Assembly (NCBI RefSeq): GCF_003130585.1
Contig: NZ_QFKX01000007.1
Span: forward strand, 1 to 64,000
DNA length: 64,000 nt
Direction of reading: 5' to 3'
Source: Brachybacterium endophyticum
GTDB lineage: Bacteria; Actinomycetota; Actinomycetes; Actinomycetales; Dermabacteraceae
Part shown: in pieces, positions 52,297 through 62,430 of the stretch
How the letters are laid out: every line of letters begins with the position of its first letter
How positions within the stretch are numbered: the stretch's first letter is position 1
Notes under the pieces: model-generated
Told to the model about the DNA's origin: nothing
Database searches by the model: none
Seen by the model: the letters and a program-made list of their open reading frames with translations, nothing else
Translations under genes and position numbers: made by a program

Positions 52297-53907
52297 TCAT
52301 CGGCGGGGGCGCGCCGCCCTCGAGGGGTAGCTCTGGTGCCAGGTGCGATCCAGTGCGCTGACGGCGTACCAGGCGTGCGGGTCCGCTCCTGCGTGCAGGT
52401 AGCGCTGGATCTTCCTGTCGTTGTCGGCCCGGACGACGGCCACCAGGTTCCGGGCGTCGGCGAGGTCCGTCGACCGCACGTGCGGTGACCGCAGACGCCA
52501 GATCGCGAAGTTGGTGCCCTCGCCCGAGAACCGCAGGACGACCCCGTCCTCGTCGCAGCGCACGTGGTGCAGCCGGGGGGCGTCCGGTGCCGCCCCCTCG
52601 GGCAACTCGATCACCGGGACGATCGCCGGGTGGGCGAAGCGTTCGCGCACCAGCTGGTCGACGGCTCCCGTGGTGTCGTCGCGCATGCTGGTCGCGCTGA
52701 AGTAGACCATTCCGCTCACCCCGTCCAGGCTGCGTCCCAGGGCGGCGTGCTCCGAGAGCTCCGCGGGGTCCTCGAACGTGCCGTCGACGGCCTTGTAGGC
52801 GCCTTCCCCGATGAACAGCATCACGCCCGAGTCCTCGGCGAGGTCCGCCCACCAGCGCACGAGGGTGTCGTAGTCGGCGAGCTCGTGGCCGATCTGCCAG
52901 TAGATCTGAGGGTTGATGTAGTCGACCCAGCCCTCCTGCACCCAGCGCCGGGAGTCGGCGGAGATGATCTCGTAGGACTCCGAGCCCGAGGTGTCCGATC
53001 CGGCGGGATCGCTGCTGGCATTGCGCCAGATCCCGAACGGGCTGATCCCGAAGCGCACGTGCGGCGCGTCCCCACGGATCCGATCGTGCATCTCGCTGAC
53101 CAGAAGGTTGACGTTCTCCCGCCGCCAGTCCTCGATCGATGTGGATCCGTCCCCGTGGCGCTCGTAGGTCTCCTGGTCCGGCAGCTCCTCGCCCTCGACG
53201 GGATAGGGGTAGAAGTAGTCGTCGAAGTGGACGCCGTCGACGTCGTAGTGGTTGACCGCGTCCATCATCGCGTCCTGCACGAACGCCCGGACCTCGGGGA
53301 CCCCGGGGTCGTAGTACAGCTTCCCGCCGTAGGCGAAGGTCCAGCCCTCGTGCGTGCGCGCCGGGTGGTCCTCGACGAGGTCGGTCGGGTCCACGCTGTC
53401 CATGGTGACGCGGTAGGGATTGAACCACGCGTGGTACTCGAGACCCCGCTCGTGAGCCGCCTGCACCTGGAAGTCCAGCGGGTCGTACCCGGGGCCCTCA
53501 CCCTGGGTTCCCGAGAGCCACTCGGACCACGGCTCGAACGGTGAGGGCCAGATGGCGTCCGCGGTGGGGCGCACCTGGGAGATCACCGCATTCATCCCGA
53601 GCTCCTCGGCGAGGTCGAGCCAGGCCACGAACTCGTCCTTCTGCTCATCAGCGCTCAGCCCGGTCCTCGAGGGCCAGTCGATGTTGTCGACCGAGGCGAT
53701 CCACAGCGCCCGGAACTCCCGCACCGGTGCGCGATCCTTCCCGGGCGGCCGGTCGTGATCGTGGCCGTGCCCCGGCCCGTGGCCTCTTCCGCGCCCTGCG
53801 GGCGCGGGCGGCGTTGCGAGGGCGGGGGCGCCGAGGGCGACGGCGGTGGTCGCGGTCGCGGCGCCGGTGGTGACACGGATGAAACGTCGACGGTCGAGCG
53901 GATCCAT
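52297..53907 (-). CDS. Tat-exported GHL10-type glycosidase-like protein
   Basis: A 536-residue exported protein of the glycoside-hydrolase-like 10 (DUF187) family. The Tat signal RRRFIRVTTGAATATTAVAL is at residues 6-25, then a His-rich linker (GHGPGHGHDHDRPPG). The catalytic-type TIM barrel starts at FRALWIASVDNIDWPSRTG; AVISQVRPTADAIWPSPFEP, LEYHAWFNPYRV, VDGVHFDDYFYPYP and IGISPFGIWRN are the family blocks. Family members are linked to cell-wall or polysaccharide processing. GGAGG precedes ATG 53907. It is monocistronic. Confidence 0.87.
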   Translation of the reverse strand: MDPLDRRRFIRVTTGAATATTAVALGAPALATPPAPAGRGRGHGPGHGHDHDRPPGKDRAPVREFRALWIASVDNIDWPSRTGLSADEQKDEFVAWLDLAEELGMNAVISQVRPTADAIWPSPFEPWSEWLSGTQGEGPGYDPLDFQVQAAHERGLEYHAWFNPYRVTMDSVDPTDLVEDHPARTHEGWTFAYGGKLYYDPGVPEVRAFVQDAMMDAVNHYDVDGVHFDDYFYPYPVEGEELPDQETYERHGDGSTSIEDWRRENVNLLVSEMHDRIRGDAPHVRFGISPFGIWRNASSDPAGSDTSGSESYEIISADSRRWVQEGWVDYINPQIYWQIGHELADYDTLVRWWADLAEDSGVMLFIGEGAYKAVDGTFEDPAELSEHAALGRSLDGVSGMVYFSATSMRDDTTGAVDQLVRERFAHPAIVPVIELPEGAAPDAPRLHHVRCDEDGVVLRFSGEGTNFAIWRLRSPHVRSTDLADARNLVAVVRADNDRKIQRYLHAGADPHAWYAVSALDRTWHQSYPSRAARPRR

Positions 53908-54105
53908 GAGGTGCCTCCGGGGCGAGGTGGGGTGGTGGGACGGCCGACGGGCCCGTGCACTGCTCTGTGCTCGGTGGGGGACGGGCCGAGGGGCCTTCAC
54001 GCTTCCATGCCGGAGGGCCAGTGGCAAGCGTCACAGCCAGGGGGCGGATTCCGCCGAGGGCGCACCCCCTTCACGATGCGGTCGGGGAGTGCCAGAGTGG
54101 GGCTC

Positions 54106-54750
54106 ATGAAGATCACACTCATCGGAGGACATGGCAAGATCGCGCTGCTCGCGGAGCCCCTGCTCGTCCAGGCGGGGCACGAGGTGCGGGCGGTGATCCG
54201 CAACCCCGACCAGGTCGCCGAGGTGGAGGCGACCGGCGCGAGCGCCGTGGTGCTGGACATCGAGAAGCTCGACGTCGCCGGATGGAAGGACCTCGTCGAG
54301 GGGTCCGACGCGGTGGTGTGGGCCGCGGGCGCCGGCGGCGGCGATCCCCGACGCACCTACGCCGTGGACCGTGAGGCGGCGATCGCCTCGATGGACGCGG
54401 CGGAGAGCGCAGGGATCCCGCGCTACGTCATGGTCAGCTACTACGGGGCGACCCTCGACCACGGGATCGACCCGGGTGACGGCTTCTTCGCCTACGCGCA
54501 GTCCAAGGCCGAGGCGGACGAGCACCTGCGGGGCGGGGACATGGACTGGACCATCCTCGGCCCGAGCCGTCTCACGGACGAGCCCGCCAGCGGGCGCATC
54601 GACGCCGCGGCGTCCGAGGGTGGCGAGGTCAGCCGCGGCAACGTCGCGCAGGTCATCGCCGCAGTTCTCGAGGAGCCTGCGACGTTCGAGACGTTCCTGC
54701 AGTTCAACGACGGGGAGACGCCGATCGCGCAGGCGATCGTGCCCGACTGA
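54106..54750 (+). CDS. NAD(P)-binding protein, NmrA/YhfK-like SDR
   Basis: A 214-residue atypical short-chain dehydrogenase with one Rossmann domain. The dinucleotide motif is ITLIGGHGKIALLAEPLL at the N-terminus and VVWAAGAGGGD is the conserved Asn-replacing segment; YVMVSYYGA and YAQSKAEADEHLR hold the Tyr/Lys pair. Such proteins bind NAD(P) and act as epimerases, reductases or redox sensors. ATG 54106 has GGGG upstream; a GTG three codons earlier is possible. Monocistronic, divergent from the glycosidase gene. Confidence 0.87.
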   Translation: MKITLIGGHGKIALLAEPLLVQAGHEVRAVIRNPDQVAEVEATGASAVVLDIEKLDVAGWKDLVEGSDAVVWAAGAGGGDPRRTYAVDREAAIASMDAAESAGIPRYVMVSYYGATLDHGIDPGDGFFAYAQSKAEADEHLRGGDMDWTILGPSRLTDEPASGRIDAAASEGGEVSRGNVAQVIAAVLEEPATFETFLQFNDGETPIAQAIVPD

Positions 54751-54762
54751 GCGCGGTCCTCT

Positions 54763-54791
54763 CCCGGTGCCGGGCGAACCGGCACCTCGGG
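54763..54791. terminator. bidirectional terminator
   Basis: GGTGCCGG-GCGAA-CCGGCACC (54766-54786) is an 8-bp perfect stem, extended by CCC/GGG after a small bulge, between convergent genes. Confidence 0.6.
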
Positions 54792-54810
54792 CCTCGCGCG
54801 GCGGGGCCGC

Positions 54811-55764
54811 TCACGCCTCCTGGGCGTCGGCGGTCCTGCCACGCAGTCGTCCGATCCCCAGCACGACGAGCAGCACCAGTGCTCCGACGATCACGCCGAG
54901 GATCATGGCGCACACCGTCGCGCCGAGCCAGGCGAGCACCCCGCCGACGCCCGGGACGCCCGCCAGCGCCTCCTCGAGGTGGTGCACCCACTCGTAGGGG
55001 ACGGCGGCGCCGAGCTCGTGGGTGCCCTCGAGCAGGATGTGCCCGCCCACCCAGAGCATCGCGGCCATGCCGATGTAGCTGATCGCGGTCATCACCTTGG
55101 GCATGGCGGCGACGAGCCCGCGACCGAAGCGCTGGGCGCCGGGGGAATCGCGTCGCGCCATCGCCAGACCGATGTCGTCCATCTTCACCAGCACACCGAC
55201 GGCGCCGTACACGAGCACCGTCAGTCCCACGCCGACGACGATCAGCACCGCGGTGCGCAGGAGGAAGGGCTCCTGGGCGACGGTGTTCAGGGAGATCACC
55301 ATGATCTCGGCCGACAGGATCAGGTCCGTGCGCACGGCGCCCTTGACGACCTTCTTCTCGGCGTCGGCGCCCGATGCCGCCGCCGGTTCCTCCTCGTGCT
55401 CACCGTGGGGATGGACGAGCTCCCAGATCTTCTCGGCGCCCTCGTAGCACAGGAAGGTCCCGCCGAGCATCAGGATCGGGGTCAGGGCCCAGGGTGCGAG
55501 CCACGACAGCAGCAGCGCGATCGGCAGGATGATCAGCAGCTTGTTGATGAGGGAGCCGCGGGCGATACGCCCTACGATCGGCAGCTCGCGGGCGGGCTCG
55601 AGGCCCCGCACGTACTGCGGTGTCACGGCCGCATCGTCCACGACGACGCCCACGGCCTTCGCGCTCGTGCGTGCCGACGCGGCAGCGATGTCGTCCGTGC
55701 TGGCCGCGGCCATCTTCGCCATCGCGGCGACGTCGTCCAGGAGTGCTGCGAGTCCGCCGGCCAT
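54811..55764 (-). CDS. DUF808 membrane protein
   Basis: A 317-residue membrane protein of the DUF808 family (YedI-like). Seen are the hydrophilic N-terminus GGLAALLDDVAAMAKMAAAS, DDAAVTPQYVRGLEPARELP, and five to six helices including LLIILPIALLLSWLAPWALT and AVLIVVGVGLTVLVYGAVGV, with conserved TDLILSAEIMVISLNTVA in the middle. The function is unknown; relatives are widespread. GCGCACC lies upstream of ATG 55764, so no good ribosome binding site is seen. Confidence 0.88.
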   Translation of the reverse strand: MAGGLAALLDDVAAMAKMAAASTDDIAAASARTSAKAVGVVVDDAAVTPQYVRGLEPARELPIVGRIARGSLINKLLIILPIALLLSWLAPWALTPILMLGGTFLCYEGAEKIWELVHPHGEHEEEPAAASGADAEKKVVKGAVRTDLILSAEIMVISLNTVAQEPFLLRTAVLIVVGVGLTVLVYGAVGVLVKMDDIGLAMARRDSPGAQRFGRGLVAAMPKVMTAISYIGMAAMLWVGGHILLEGTHELGAAVPYEWVHHLEEALAGVPGVGGVLAWLGATVCAMILGVIVGALVLLVVLGIGRLRGRTADAQEA

Positions 55765-55916
55765 GGTGCGCCTCTCGGTCAGGGGCAGGAGCGGGGTCAG
55801 CCTATCGGGTCGGATCGGGATGGACAGGGACGACGAGGGCACGTGCCGCGGCGCGGACGCCCGGGCCATGCAGGAGAGCGGTCGATGATCGACACGGAAC
55901 GGATGGAGGAGACGGC

Positions 55917-57077
55917 ATGACCGGAGGACGGCAGTGGATGGCGACCATCGCCCTCGCGGTGGGCATCTTCATCCTCATCACCATCGAGGAGCTCCCCATC
56001 GGCGTCCTCAGCGTGATGGCCCCGGACCTCGGTGTGAGCGCCGGTGTCGGGGGTCTCGCGGTCACCGTCCCCGGTGTTCTCGCGGGGGTGATCGGGATGC
56101 TCGCGCCGGTGCTGGTGCGGGGTCTGGACAGGCGCCTCGTGCTCGTCCTCGCGCTCGGCAGCGTCGTCCTCTCCTGCGCACTGAGCGTGGTGGCACCGAA
56201 CTTCGCCGTGCTGCTGCTGGCGAGGCTCTTCGCCGGGACGTCGATCGGGTTGTACTGGTCGGTCCTCGCCGTGGTCGCGGTGGCGCAGGTGCCGGCGTCC
56301 CGGGCATCGCGTGCCCTGACCGTCGCCTTCAGCGGTGCGGGCGCCGCGCTCGTGCTGGGCGTGCCGGTCGCCTCCTGGATCGGGACCCACCTGGGGTGGC
56401 GGTCGGCCTTCGCCGTGGTCGGCCTGGCGGCTCTCGTGGCGGGCCTGCTGATCCTGCTGCTGGTCGCACCGGTGCGCACCGAGGCCCCCGTGACCGTGAG
56501 GATGATGCGCCGTGCGGGCCGATCGCGAGGCGTGCGCCATGCCCTCGTGCTCACCGGGCTGGTGATCACGGCCCAGTTCATCACCTACGGGTACGTCAGC
56601 CCGCTCCTGCACGCACGGGCCGACGTCCCGTTCACCCGCATCGGCGCGATGCTGCTGCTGTTCGGCCTCGCCGGGATCGTCGGGAACTTCGCCGTGGGCA
56701 TCGTGCTGCGCCGCAGCGCCCCGCTCGGGGTCCTGGTGATCGCGGCCGGGCTCGGGGCTGCACTGCTGGCCTTCCTGCTGATCGCCCGCACCCCGGGAAC
56801 GGCCCTGCTGGTGATGCCGCTGTGGGGGCTGTTCGCCGGGGCTGCCTCGGTGACCGTCCAGGCCTTCGTTAGCTCCGAGGCCCGCGACGTGGTCGAGGAG
56901 GGCACGGCGATGAACAGCGCGGTCTTCAACATCTCGATCGCCTTCGGCGCGCTGATCGGCGGCCGGATCCTCGACCACGCCGGACAGACGCCGCTGGTGC
57001 TGACCTCGGTGACGATGATCGTGGTCGCGATCGTGATCCTCGTGCGCTACATCCGCACCACGCCGACCCACGTGTGA
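55917..57077 (+). CDS. MFS transporter
   Basis: A major facilitator of 386 residues and 12 helices, of the sugar or drug efflux (AraJ/CmlR-like) type: IALAVGIFILITIEELPIGV, VLLLARLFAGTSIGLYWSVL and PVASWIGTHLGWRSAFAVVG carry the loop motifs. GGAGGAG precedes ATG 55917. It is divergent from DUF808 and convergent with the acylphosphatase gene, whose stop lies inside its terminator. Direction of transport is probably efflux; the substrate is unknown. Confidence 0.9.
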   Translation: MTGGRQWMATIALAVGIFILITIEELPIGVLSVMAPDLGVSAGVGGLAVTVPGVLAGVIGMLAPVLVRGLDRRLVLVLALGSVVLSCALSVVAPNFAVLLLARLFAGTSIGLYWSVLAVVAVAQVPASRASRALTVAFSGAGAALVLGVPVASWIGTHLGWRSAFAVVGLAALVAGLLILLLVAPVRTEAPVTVRMMRRAGRSRGVRHALVLTGLVITAQFITYGYVSPLLHARADVPFTRIGAMLLLFGLAGIVGNFAVGIVLRRSAPLGVLVIAAGLGAALLAFLLIARTPGTALLVMPLWGLFAGAASVTVQAFVSSEARDVVEEGTAMNSAVFNISIAFGALIGGRILDHAGQTPLVLTSVTMIVVAIVILVRYIRTTPTHV

Positions 57078-57097
57078 GGCCGCGGAGCCCTCACACG
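57071..57097. terminator. bidirectional terminator over two stop codons
   Basis: CGTGTGAGG (57071-57079) and CCTCACACG (57089-57097) form a perfect 9-bp stem that contains the stop codons of both convergent genes. Confidence 0.6.
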
Positions 57098-57369
57098 ATG
57101 CGGAAGTCGCTGAGGCCGCGAGGGGAGTCCTCCTGCACCTCGGTGTCGCTGACCCGTGCGCTCGAGGGGCCCTCGCCGAGCCACCGGAGCATCTGCTCGA
57201 CGGACTCCTCGGGCCCTTCGACGTCGGCCTCGACGGTGCCGTCCAGGAGATTGCGGACCGTGCCGGAGACCCCGAGCTGCTCGGCCCGGTCGGCAGCGGC
57301 CCAGCGGAATCCGACGCCCTGTACCTGACCGCTCACCCGAACGGTCCTGCGGATGATCGACGACTCCAT
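57091..57369 (-). CDS. acyP: acylphosphatase
   Basis: A small enzyme of 92 residues, normal for the family, that hydrolyses acyl phosphates. The signature RVSGQVQGVGFRWAAADRAE contains the phosphate-binding Arg, and the catalytic Asn is in VRNLLDGTVEADVEG. GAGGAGG precedes ATG 57369. Acetyl phosphate, made by the phosphoketolase encoded 1 kb away, is a plausible substrate, but that link is inference. Confidence 0.95.
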   Translation of the reverse strand: MESSIIRRTVRVSGQVQGVGFRWAAADRAEQLGVSGTVRNLLDGTVEADVEGPEESVEQMLRWLGEGPSSARVSDTEVQEDSPRGLSDFRIV

Positions 57370-57510
57370 GCTGCCTCCTCACGATCGCGCGGCTCCGGAG
57401 ACCCGGATGGGGAGACCCTAACTCTCGCTGCCGCGGGGGTGTATCGCATGCCGCGCGATCCCGTTAGCTTGGGCCGACCAGACCGCAGCACTACTGGAAG
57501 GTGAGAGACG

Positions 57511-58236
57511 ATGATGCTTCGACTTCGACGACCTGCAGCGCTCCTGGCCACCGGGATCCTGGCGACAGCCGCCCTGGGCGCCTGCGGTGGAACGGACAAG
57601 GACTCCGATGCACAGGGCTCCTCGGAGCAGACCACGGCCGAGGACAACGGCGGCAGCGGTTCCGACAGCGGCGGTTCGGGCGGCGGTGCCTCGGACGGCG
57701 GCGGTGCGTCCGACGGCGGCGCCTCGGGAGGGAGCGACGCCTCCGACAGCGGCGGATCCGGGGGCTCGGGCAAGGCCGTGTCGAGCCAGCCCGCCGCGGA
57801 TGCGGACCTGCGGGAGGTGACCTTCCCCGTGGACGCCCAGAAGGCTGTCGACACCGCCACGGCGAAGGCCGGGGACGGCACGGTCCATGCGATCGAGCTC
57901 GAGCACGACACCCGGGACGATGCCTGGCAGTACGACGTGAAGGTGCTCTCCGGGTCCACCGACCACACCGTCACCATCGACGCGGTGAGCGGCAAGGTCG
58001 TGGACACCGAGAAGGAGCGCACGGACGACCGCGAGAAGGGCGTCGACCTCAAGGATCCGATGACCTTCGACCAGGCGCTGGACGCGGCCTCGAAGAAGGC
58101 CGACGGACCGCTCCGCAGCTGGAAGCTCGAGTGGGACGACGACCACCGGGCCTACCAGTTCGACATCGGCCCCGAGCACGAGACGCCCGAGGTCATCGTC
58201 GACGTGGACTCGGGGACCGCCCAGCGGGAGGACTGA
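57511..58236 (+). CDS. PepSY-domain lipoprotein
   Basis: A 241-residue exported lipoprotein. The lipobox is LGAC with Cys25, followed by about 65 residues of almost pure Gly/Ser/Asp (GGSGGGASDGGGASDGG). Two PepSY-like domains follow (residues about 105-165 and 175-240), each with the pattern W-x-Y-D-V plus VDAVSGKVV-type end (WQYDVKVLSGS, YQFDIGPEHETPEVIVDVDS). PepSY proteins may inhibit proteases at the cell surface. GGAAGG precedes ATG 57511. A large hairpin follows. Confidence 0.88.
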   Translation: MMLRLRRPAALLATGILATAALGACGGTDKDSDAQGSSEQTTAEDNGGSGSDSGGSGGGASDGGGASDGGASGGSDASDSGGSGGSGKAVSSQPAADADLREVTFPVDAQKAVDTATAKAGDGTVHAIELEHDTRDDAWQYDVKVLSGSTDHTVTIDAVSGKVVDTEKERTDDREKGVDLKDPMTFDQALDAASKKADGPLRSWKLEWDDDHRAYQFDIGPEHETPEVIVDVDSGTAQRED

Positions 58237-58285
58237 GCGCGGCGGTGCTCGGAGACCGATCGCGAGCACCCCGGGCACGATGACC

Positions 58286-58333
58286 GAGGTCGGGTCTCTG
58301 CGGCACCGGATGGCGCCGCAGGGACCCGACCTC
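58286..58333. terminator. bidirectional terminator, 19-bp stem
   Basis: GAGGTCGGGTCTCTGCGGC (58286-58304) pairs with GCCGCAGGGACCCGACCTC (58315-58333) with one G-T wobble around a 10-nt loop, between convergent genes. Confidence 0.8.
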
Positions 58334-60821
58334 AGCCGTTGTCCCCGCCGGTGTCGGCCGCGACGGTGCCTGCGTCCGCCTCGGCCTGGTCGGCGTTGTC
58401 GTCCCACTGCCAGCTCGCGATCGCGCTCGGGTCGGCGCCGTGCTGATAGGCGAAGGCGCGAGCGTGGATGCGTTCGTCCGCCATCTCCTGGCGCAGCCCG
58501 GCGAAGCGTGTCCCCAGTCCCTCCACGCGGTCGATCACGTCCATCACCAGGTGGAAGCGATCCGTGTCGTTGCGCATCAGCATGTCGAAGGGCGTCGTGG
58601 TCGTCCCCTCCTCCTTGTAGCCGCGGACATGGATGCGGGAGCGGCGATCGTGCCGGTAGCTCAGGCGGTGGATCAGCCACGGATAGCCGTGGTACGCGAA
58701 GACGACCGGGACGTCCTGCCCGAAGATGCCGTCGAACTCCTCCTCCGAGAGACCGTGCGGGTGCTCGGAGTCGTGCTGCAGGCGCATCAGATCCACGACG
58801 TTGACCACGCGGACACGCAGGTCGGGGATCCGCGTGCGCAGGATCTTCGCGGCGGCGAGCACTTCGATGGTGGGGATGTCGCCGGCGCAGGCGAGAACCA
58901 CCTGGGGCTCCTCGCCGGGGGTCTCGGTCCCCGCCCATTCCCAGATCCCCAGCCCGCGGGTGCAGTGGGCGATCGCCTCGTCCATGCTCAACCAGTCCGG
59001 GTTCGGCTGCTTCCCGGCGACCACCACGTTCACGTACTGGCGCGAGCGCAGACAGTGGTCGTAGGTCGACAGCAGCGTGTTCGCATCCGGTGGCAGGTAC
59101 ACCCGGACGATCTCCGCCTTCTTGTTGACCATGTGGTCGATGAAGCCCGGGTCCTGGTGGGAGAAGCCGTTGTGATCCTGGCGCCAGACGTGGGAGCTGA
59201 GCAGGTAGTTGAGCGAGGCGAGCGGTGCCCGCCATTCGATCTCGTTGGTCACCTTGAGCCACTTCGCGTGCTGGTTCACCATCGAGTCGACGATGTGGAT
59301 GAAGGCCTCGTAGGAGTTGAACAGTCCGTGGCGGCCCGTCAGCAGGTATCCCTCGAGCCAGCCCTGGCACTGATGCTCGCTGAGCACCTCCATCACCCGC
59401 CCCGCCCGCCCCAGGTGCTCCTCACGGTCCTGCGGGACGAACTGCGCGTTCCACTGCTTGTCGGTGGCCTCGTAGACGGGCTGGAGCCGGTTCGACGCCG
59501 TCTCGTCGGGCCCGAAGATTCGGAAGCTGTGCGGGTTCGCTGCGACCACGTCCCGCAGCCAGCCACCCAGCACGCGTGTGGCCTCGGACGTGGAGGCGCC
59601 GGGTCGTGACACCTCGACCCCGTACTCCCTGAAGTCCGGCAACCGCAGGGCCTTCAGCAGCGTCCCGCCGTTGGTGACGGGATTCGCCGACATCCGACGG
59701 GCGTCGCTGGGAGCAGTCGAGGCGAACTCCTCGCGCAGGGCGCCGTCGTCGTCGAACAGCTCTTCGGGCGCGTAGGAGCGGAGCCAGCGGTCCAGGACCT
59801 CGAGGTGCTCGTCGGTGTCGCGAGCACTGGACAGAGGGACCTGGTGGGACCGCCAGGATCCCTCGGTCTGCTGACCGTCGATCTCCTTGGGGCCTGTCCA
59901 CCCTTTGGGGGTCCGGAAGACGATCATGGGCCAGGTCGGCCGCTCGACCTCGCGCCCGGCGGCTGCCGCGTCGGCGGCGTCGGTCTTGATCTGCGCGATG
60001 CGGTCGAGTGCCTCGTCGAGCACGCCGGCGAAGCGACGGTGCGCTGCGAGGGGATCCTCCCCTTCGAAGCCGCCCGTGAAGAACAGCGGGTCGTGACCGT
60101 AGCCGCGCAGGAGCGATTCGAGCTCCTCGTCGCCGATGCGGGCGAGGACGGTCGGGTTCGCGATCTTGTACCCATTCAGGTGCAGCACCGGCAGCACGAC
60201 GCCGTCGGTCAGCGGGTTCAGGAACTTGTTGGAGTGCCACGAGGTGGCCAGCGGCCCTGTCTCCGCCTCCCCGTCGCCCACGACCGTGAACGCGAGGAGA
60301 TCGGGGTTGTCGAACACGGCGCCGTAGGCGTGGGAGAGGGAATAGCCGAGCTCCCCGCCCTCATGGATCGAGCCCGGCGTCTCGGGGGCCACGTGCGAGG
60401 GGATCCCGCCGGGGAAGGAGAACTGCGTGAACAGGCGGCGCATTCCGGCCTCGTCCTCCGTGACCGCAGGGTAGGTCTCGGAGTAGGTGTGCTCGAGGTA
60501 GCTCGCGGCCACCAGGCCCGGACCGCCGTGTCCGGGTCCCGTGATGTACAGCGCGTTCAGGTCCCGTTGCCGGATCGCCCGGTTCATGTGGGCGTAGAGG
60601 AAGGTCAGGCCGGGGGTGGTGCCCCAGTGTCCCAGCAGGCGCGGCTTGACGTGCTCGCGGTCCAGAGGGGTGCGCAGCAGCGGGTTGTCCATCAGGTAGA
60701 TCTGCCCGACCGACAGGTAGTTGGCGGCCCGCCACCAGCCGTGCAGCCGGACGATCTCGTCCTCCGACGGGGGTCGCCCCGTGGTCGCGGGCCAGGTGGT
60801 CCGGTATGTCGTCGTGGTCAT
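58332..60821 (-). CDS. xfp: xylulose-5-P/fructose-6-P phosphoketolase
   Basis: A thiamine-diphosphate enzyme of 829 residues that splits xylulose 5-phosphate or fructose 6-phosphate with phosphate into acetyl phosphate and an aldose phosphate. The N-terminal [78 protein letters not shown] (ThDP site) and [20 protein letters not shown] are all family blocks. ATG 60821 is chosen for GAGGAGAG upstream; ATG 60839 adds six residues. With xylulokinase in the window it offers a route to acetyl phosphate. Confidence 0.95.
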   Translation of the reverse strand: MTTTTYRTTWPATTGRPPSEDEIVRLHGWWRAANYLSVGQIYLMDNPLLRTPLDREHVKPRLLGHWGTTPGLTFLYAHMNRAIRQRDLNALYITGPGHGGPGLVAASYLEHTYSETYPAVTEDEAGMRRLFTQFSFPGGIPSHVAPETPGSIHEGGELGYSLSHAYGAVFDNPDLLAFTVVGDGEAETGPLATSWHSNKFLNPLTDGVVLPVLHLNGYKIANPTVLARIGDEELESLLRGYGHDPLFFTGGFEGEDPLAAHRRFAGVLDEALDRIAQIKTDAADAAAAGREVERPTWPMIVFRTPKGWTGPKEIDGQQTEGSWRSHQVPLSSARDTDEHLEVLDRWLRSYAPEELFDDDGALREEFASTAPSDARRMSANPVTNGGTLLKALRLPDFREYGVEVSRPGASTSEATRVLGGWLRDVVAANPHSFRIFGPDETASNRLQPVYEATDKQWNAQFVPQDREEHLGRAGRVMEVLSEHQCQGWLEGYLLTGRHGLFNSYEAFIHIVDSMVNQHAKWLKVTNEIEWRAPLASLNYLLSSHVWRQDHNGFSHQDPGFIDHMVNKKAEIVRVYLPPDANTLLSTYDHCLRSRQYVNVVVAGKQPNPDWLSMDEAIAHCTRGLGIWEWAGTETPGEEPQVVLACAGDIPTIEVLAAAKILRTRIPDLRVRVVNVVDLMRLQHDSEHPHGLSEEEFDGIFGQDVPVVFAYHGYPWLIHRLSYRHDRRSRIHVRGYKEEGTTTTPFDMLMRNDTDRFHLVMDVIDRVEGLGTRFAGLRQEMADERIHARAFAYQHGADPSAIASWQWDDNADQAEADAGTVAADTGGDNG

Positions 60822-60864
60822 CGCGCTCTCCTCGTTCATCGCTCGCGGATCCTCCGGAGACGTC

Positions 60865-60882
60865 GAGGCGGGCGCCCGCCTC
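60865..60882. terminator. palindrome after the DUF2382 gene
   Basis: GAGGCGGGC-GCCCGCCTC is an 18-bp perfect palindrome between the DUF2382 stop and the phosphoketolase start, the expected place for the DUF2382 terminator. Confidence 0.5.
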
Positions 60883-60936
60883 AGCGAGCGCCCGCCCCTC
60901 GGGTCGCAGTCCGGGGACGGCATGACGTGACGACGT

Positions 60937-62106
60937 TCAGACGCGGTCCTGACCGGTGCCGCGGTCCACGCTGTCGCTGCGGTCGACGGGCTTGCCGTCG
61001 GCGTCGGTGATGTCGACCTCCTCGTGGCCGACCTCCCCGGTGACGGTCTCGGTGTCCCGGACGGTGCGGGTGCCGATGTTGACCTGTTCGGTCGCCACCG
61101 TCTCCTTGTTCACGACGGGGCGCTCCTCGGAGAGGGTCACCTCGGCCTCCTCCTCGCCCTCGGCGAGGTGTCCGCCCTTCTCCTCCGTGGCGGGGGTGCG
61201 CTCGACGACCACTTCCTCGCGCTGCACCGGGACCTCGACCTGCTCGGTCTCGTTCACCACGTACTTGCGCAGGCGGACACGGCCGGACTCGACCTTCTCG
61301 GTGCCGACGTTCAGGCGCTCCTCGTGCAGGGTGACCGACTCCTGGCCCTGCACGCCCTCCTGGCCGGCCGTCCCGCGACCGGCCTGGGCGTCGGCCGTGG
61401 CCCGGTCGCCCTCGGGGCGTCCGCCGGTGGCGGGGCCGGCGTCCTGCCCGGGGCGTGCCTGCCCCGGAGTCGCCTGGCCGGGGGCCGCCTGGCCCGGAGT
61501 CGCCTGACCCGGGGTCGTCTGACCCGAAGTCGTCTGACCCGGACGGGCCTCGCCCGGTCGGCCCTGGCCGTCACCTGTGCCGTCGAGACCGGCGCGGTCC
61601 TGGGTGTCGGCGGCACCGACCCCGGCCCCTGCGCCGACGCCCGCGCCGACACCGGCACCCGCACCCGCGGCTCCGACTCCGGCATCGGTCGCGCGTCCGT
61701 CCTGGCCGCTCTGCCCGGTCCGATCGGCCGCATCCCGCTGGCCCTGGCCCTGGGCGTCGCGCGAACGATCCTGGCCCTGGTCGCCGCCGGAGGGATCGTC
61801 CACTCCGTAGTACCGGTAGAGCTCGTCCTCCTCCTCGTGGGAGATCTCGCCGTCCTCGTCGATGTTCGGGGCGTCCTTGATGAACGACTTCTCGTAGGGG
61901 ACGGTGATGGCGCCGTCGGCGTAGGACGCCTTGGCGAGCGGGATGAAGGTCTCCCGGGAGCCGAACAGGCCGATGTTGACCGTCACCCACGAGGGTTCCT
62001 GCGAGTCCTTGGTCAGGTAGACCTGCCCGACCTTGCCCAGTTTGTCGCCGGACGACTCGAGGACCTCTGAGGTCTGCAGATCCGTGATGCTTCCCTGGAA
62101 ATTCAT
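60937..62106 (-). CDS. PRC-barrel / DUF2382 protein with repeat linker
   Basis: A 389-residue protein of three parts: a PRC-barrel (residues 1-120, [20 protein letters not shown]), a low-complexity centre (about 120-265) with Gly/Ala runs and some seven PGQ-type pentapeptides, and a DUF2382 domain (about 275-385) with [19 protein letters not shown] and [16 protein letters not shown]2382 proteins are often stress-induced in actinobacteria and cyanobacteria; a cell-envelope or stress role is likely but unproven. GAGGAG precedes ATG 62106. It is divergent from tpx. Confidence 0.88.
   Translation of the reverse strand: MNFQGSITDLQTSEVLESSGDKLGKVGQVYLTKDSQEPSWVTVNIGLFGSRETFIPLAKASYADGAITVPYEKSFIKDAPNIDEDGEISHEEEDELYRYYGVDDPSGGDQGQDRSRDAQGQGQRDAADRTGQSGQDGRATDAGVGAAGAGAGVGAGVGAGAGVGAADTQDRAGLDGTGDGQGRPGEARPGQTTSGQTTPGQATPGQAAPGQATPGQARPGQDAGPATGGRPEGDRATADAQAGRGTAGQEGVQGQESVTLHEERLNVGTEKVESGRVRLRKYVVNETEQVEVPVQREEVVVERTPATEEKGGHLAEGEEEAEVTLSEERPVVNKETVATEQVNIGTRTVRDTETVTGEVGHEEVDITDADGKPVDRSDSVDRGTGQDRV
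61448..61558. repeat. 15-bp tandem repeats in the DUF2382 gene
   Basis: Units close to GTCGCCTGGCCCGGG repeat about seven times and encode the PGQ-type pentapeptides of the linker. Copies differ by one to four bases. The number is likely to vary between strains. Confidence 0.6.
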
Positions 62107-62430
62107 GGTGATCTCCTCTTCTGCTCTCCGGTCATGCGAGTGTCGGCGCCGCCGCTCCCGCCACGGGTGCGACAGCTGCTCGCGTCGTGCGAGTTGCTTC
62201 GACCGTACCCACGCATGTGACCTGAGGCATAGGTTTCGCAAAGAATTTCTTGACCTGACGCCATGTGACCGGGGCCGTCGCGTGTCGTTCGTGCGCCAAT
62301 AGCACGCGATATCCGCACAAACATCACGGGACGCCTCTGGTCGGCGCCTTCGGAGAGGCCGTGTGTACGTCCGCTCCTCGGGGTGGGCACAATGGCATCC
62401 CGTTGCACATCGACCGGAAGGACAGCGGAC
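62107..62430. other. 324-bp divergent promoter region
   Basis: No gene is supported. It separates the DUF2382 and tpx genes and is more AT-rich than average around 62220-62320. Candidate elements are GCGTGGGTACGG on the minus strand near 62215-62204 and CACAAT near 62388 on the plus strand. No pair with clear -35/-10 spacing could be assigned. Confidence 0.35.
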
